Positions 62,484-64,000 of a stretch of 64,000 nucleotides of DNA are shown here, piece by piece (the stretch's first letter is position 1; each line of letters opens with the position of its first letter). Under the pieces are notes generated by a model. The model was not told the origin of the DNA. It made no database searches and saw only the letters and a list, made by a program, of their open reading frames with translations. The stretch spans positions 37,300-101,299 of the forward strand of contig NZ_JAODIX010000001.1 in the NCBI RefSeq assembly GCF_026586675.1. The letters run 5' to 3'. Position numbers and translations under genes: made by a program. The stretch comes from Halorubrum yunnanense (GTDB lineage Archaea > Halobacteriota > Halobacteria > Halobacteriales > Haloferacaceae).

Positions 62484-63158
62484 CTACGCGCTCTCCGCGT
62501 CCCGGTCGTCGTTCGCGGTCCACCGCCGCGCCCCGGGCAGGAAGCCGACGATCCCGGTCACGTAGCCGAACCGGAACAGCCCGAGCTGCGAGAGCGCGCC
62601 GAGGGCGAAGACGGCCAGGAAGGCCGGCGCCGCGACGTCGAACAGGAGCGGCTCGACCGACGTCCGCGCGGCGGCCGCGTCCAGCGTCGCGGGGGTGATC
62701 GAGCGCGACGCGAACGCCGCGCCGATGAACGCGGTCGAGACGACGAGCGTCGTCCGGCTCAGGACGAACCCGAACAGCGCGCCGACCGCGACGCCGGCGA
62801 GCGTCGCGCCGACCAGGAGGAGGGTCCCCTCGATTCCGGCCGCGTCGGCCGCGTACAGCGGCCCGACCGCGAACCGGCCGGCGAAGCCGCCGACCAGTCC
62901 GCCGATGGCGACGACGGCGAAGGAGAGCCCGGCGTACGCGAGGAAGCCGCCGACCGCGGCACCGAGGGCGACGCCCGCGGCCGTCAGGACGAGGCCGTCG
63001 ACCGCGACGAGTCCGGCGAGGCTCGGCGCGGCGAGGTAGCCCGCGCCGCCCCCGACGAGCAGCCCGGTCAGCGTGACGGCGTAGACGGAGACCGCGGCGC
63101 CGACGAACGCGAGGAGCAGGCCGGCGAGGACGAGTCCGGCGTTGACTGGGGTGAGCAT
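62484..63158 (-). CDS. Multi-pass membrane protein, glycine-rich (DUF4203-like)
   Basis: A 224-aa protein with about seven hydrophobic, Gly/Ala-rich helices. Begins MLTPVNAGLVLAGLLLAFVG. The helical repetition (GGGAGYLAAPSLAGLVAV, GLVGGFAGRFAVGP) resembles DUF4203/TMEM198-like proteins, weakly. Convergent with hbd. Function unknown. Confidence 0.75.
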   Translation of the reverse strand: MLTPVNAGLVLAGLLLAFVGAAVSVYAVTLTGLLVGGGAGYLAAPSLAGLVAVDGLVLTAAGVALGAAVGGFLAYAGLSFAVVAIGGLVGGFAGRFAVGPLYAADAAGIEGTLLLVGATLAGVAVGALFGFVLSRTTLVVSTAFIGAAFASRSITPATLDAAAARTSVEPLLFDVAAPAFLAVFALGALSQLGLFRFGYVTGIVGFLPGARRWTANDDRDAESA

Positions 63159-63238
63159 GCGGTCGTCTTTTTTCGGGTAACAGTTAAAAAGGCCCGTTCC
63201 GGGCGGCGACCGCGTCGCCTCGGTAGTTCGGCGTCACC

Positions 63239-63370
63239 GCGCTGGCGGCGTCAGCGCACTTCGGCGTCACCGCGCTGGCGGCGTCAGTGCCCTCTCGCCT
63301 CATCGCGCTGGCGGCGTCAGTGCCCTCTCGCCTCATCGCGCTGGCGGCGTCAGTGCCCTCTCGCCTCATC
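63239..63370. repeat. 33-bp minisatellite
   Basis: Four 33-bp units, the last three identical (starting GCGCTGGCGGCGTCAGTGCC) and the first a variant, with a partial unit on the left (63227-63238). The unit is 11 codons long, so it stays open in several frames on both strands. It lies between two minus-strand genes and runs into the last codons of the zinc-ribbon gene. Confidence 0.92.
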
Positions 63371-63665
63371 GCGCCCGCCGCCCCGCCTGCCGGTCGACGT
63401 GACGGGTGTACCCACCGACGCCGAGGCCGAAGCCGACGACGAGCAGCAGGAAGCCGAGCAGCCGGCTCGTCCCGATCGTCAACATCGCGAGGAGCAGGCC
63501 GAAGGCGAACGCGAAGACGCCGGCGACGACCACCGCGACGTCGACGAGCGGCGACGGCTGGACCGCCTCACAGTGCGGGCAGACCCGAGCGTCGCTCGGG
63601 ATCGGTTCGTGGCAGTCGACGCAGCGGACGCGGTCGTTCGACACGCGAGGGGGTTGGCGAGTCAC
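63366..63665 (-). CDS. Zinc-ribbon membrane protein
   Basis: A 99-aa protein. The N-terminal zinc ribbon is CVDCHEP and VCPHCEA (cysteines at about 15, 18, 29, 32). Two hydrophobic helices follow (about 40-82), then a basic tail RHVDRQAGRRAR. Such small zinc-ribbon membrane proteins are widespread and uncharacterised. Its 3' end touches the 33-bp minisatellite. Confidence 0.8.
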   Translation of the reverse strand: MTRQPPRVSNDRVRCVDCHEPIPSDARVCPHCEAVQPSPLVDVAVVVAGVFAFAFGLLLAMLTIGTSRLLGFLLLVVGFGLGVGGYTRHVDRQAGRRAR

Positions 63666-63723
63666 GGACTTATAAGCGATCGACTGACACTCCGGTGAGA
63701 TTCTCCGAGCTTACTGTTGATCT

Positions 63724-63980
63724 CATATAAGTAATTCCCGTCTGATCGACGACGAACACTGCCAAAGCCCCAGCCGCGAGGACTCGGTGCGGTCGCTGCG
63801 GTCCTCAGTCGCTCGCGCTGTCGCCGGCGCTTCCCGCCGGCTGCTAAAGGGACCTCCGGTCCCTCCCTGCTCGCTCCCTGCGGTCCTTGCTTCCCGCGCC
63901 TTCGTCCTCGCGACTGCCCCTTTGAGTCTCACCCACCCACTCGCACCGCAACCGCAGCCTCACGCCTCCCCAACCTCGGC
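63724..63980 (+). repeat. Dispersed non-coding repeat, copy C (cut by the window end)
   Basis: CATATAA (63724-63730), then exactly 31 nt, then CCAAAGCCCCAGCCGCGAGG. It keeps the GCCGGCGCTTCCCGCCGGC and GGGACCTCCGGTCCC stems but lacks the two hairpin modules found at 53890-53932 of copy B. After CCTCACGCCTCCCCAACCTC, where the other copies continue, it turns into a G run. No gene is seen in 63666-64000. Confidence 0.8.
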
Positions 63981-64000
63981 GGGGGGGGGGGGGGGGGGGG
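63981..64000. other. 20-base poly-G run at the window end
   Basis: The last 20 bases are all G. They interrupt repeat copy C at a point where copies A and B keep going. Most likely a sequencing or assembly artefact at a contig end, not biology. Confidence 0.8.

Noticed and set aside
63239..63370. CRISPR array
   Set aside because: 33-bp units are tandem with no unique spacers and no cas genes nearby.

Overview
The window looks like chromosomal DNA from a halophilic archaeon, most likely a Halorubrum-type haloarchaeon. The DNA is GC-rich and the predicted proteins are strongly acidic. The ribosomal proteins are archaeal (eL19, eL32, eS4, P-stalk uL10/P1 ending GLGxxFG). There are Tat lipoproteins, a PGF-CTERM surface protein, an archaetidylserine decarboxylase, and TATA-box promoters placed close to start codons. 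I see no rRNA, transposase or CRISPR array. Genus assignment is inference.

Layout: 1-471 carries a non-coding dispersed repeat (copy A). 472-1695 is an AT-rich PGF-CTERM surface protein. 1828-6131 holds an acyl-CoA (propionyl/acetyl-CoA) carboxylase set, pccA / pccX / pccB. 6331-8470 is the uL1-uL10-P1 stalk operon with a structured leader. 8595-14941 mixes small housekeeping genes (zinc protein, a decayed SWIM gene, primase large subunit PriL, DUF5518, amphi-Trp/DUF1508, pirin, archaetidylserine decarboxylase, RfcC-like clamp loader). 15226-19803 is a complete CUT1 sugar ABC transporter. 19858-24056 has small membrane proteins, tRNA-Val with a nearby partial copy of its 3' end, a HAD hydrolase and a histidine kinase. 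24214-29238 is a TetR / CARDB-like surface protein / RND (MMPL) module. 29467-37039 has PAP2, a YihY fusion, Trm1, a repetitive coiled protein, an amino-acid permease, a Usp protein and an Lrp/TrkA-C regulator, followed by a decayed macro-domain gene.

37627-51965 is one continuous minus-strand S10/spc operon: SPOUT protein, uL3, uL4, uL23, uL2, uS19, uL22, uS3, uL29, Rnp1, uS17, uL14, uL24, eS4, uL5, uS14, uS8, uL6, eL32, eL19, uL18, uS5, uL30, uL15, SecY. uS14 is only 57 aa and easily missed. After it come a Tat-lipoprotein sugar dehydrogenase, tRNA-Gly and repeat copy B (53696-54199). Next is central carbon and sugar metabolism: aldo/keto reductase, Gfo/Idh/MocA dehydrogenase, peroxiredoxin, DedA, a second acyl-CoA carboxyltransferase, class I FBPase, DhnA-type aldolase and 3-hydroxyacyl-CoA dehydrogenase. 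The window ends with a 33-bp minisatellite, repeat copy C and a 20-base G run.

The most unusual item is the dispersed repeat family. Its three copies each start with a TATA box exactly 31 nt before a conserved CCAAAGCCCC core. The longest copy carries a chain of eight perfect short hairpins that are partly or wholly absent from the other copies. This looks like a mosaic palindromic element and possibly a transcribed non-coding RNA family. Functional links that can be inferred: archaetidylserine decarboxylase makes the type of lipid implicated in anchoring PGF-CTERM proteins such as the one at 472-1695, and the sugar ABC transporter could feed the sugar dehydrogenases and the gluconeogenic FBPase/aldolase pair.
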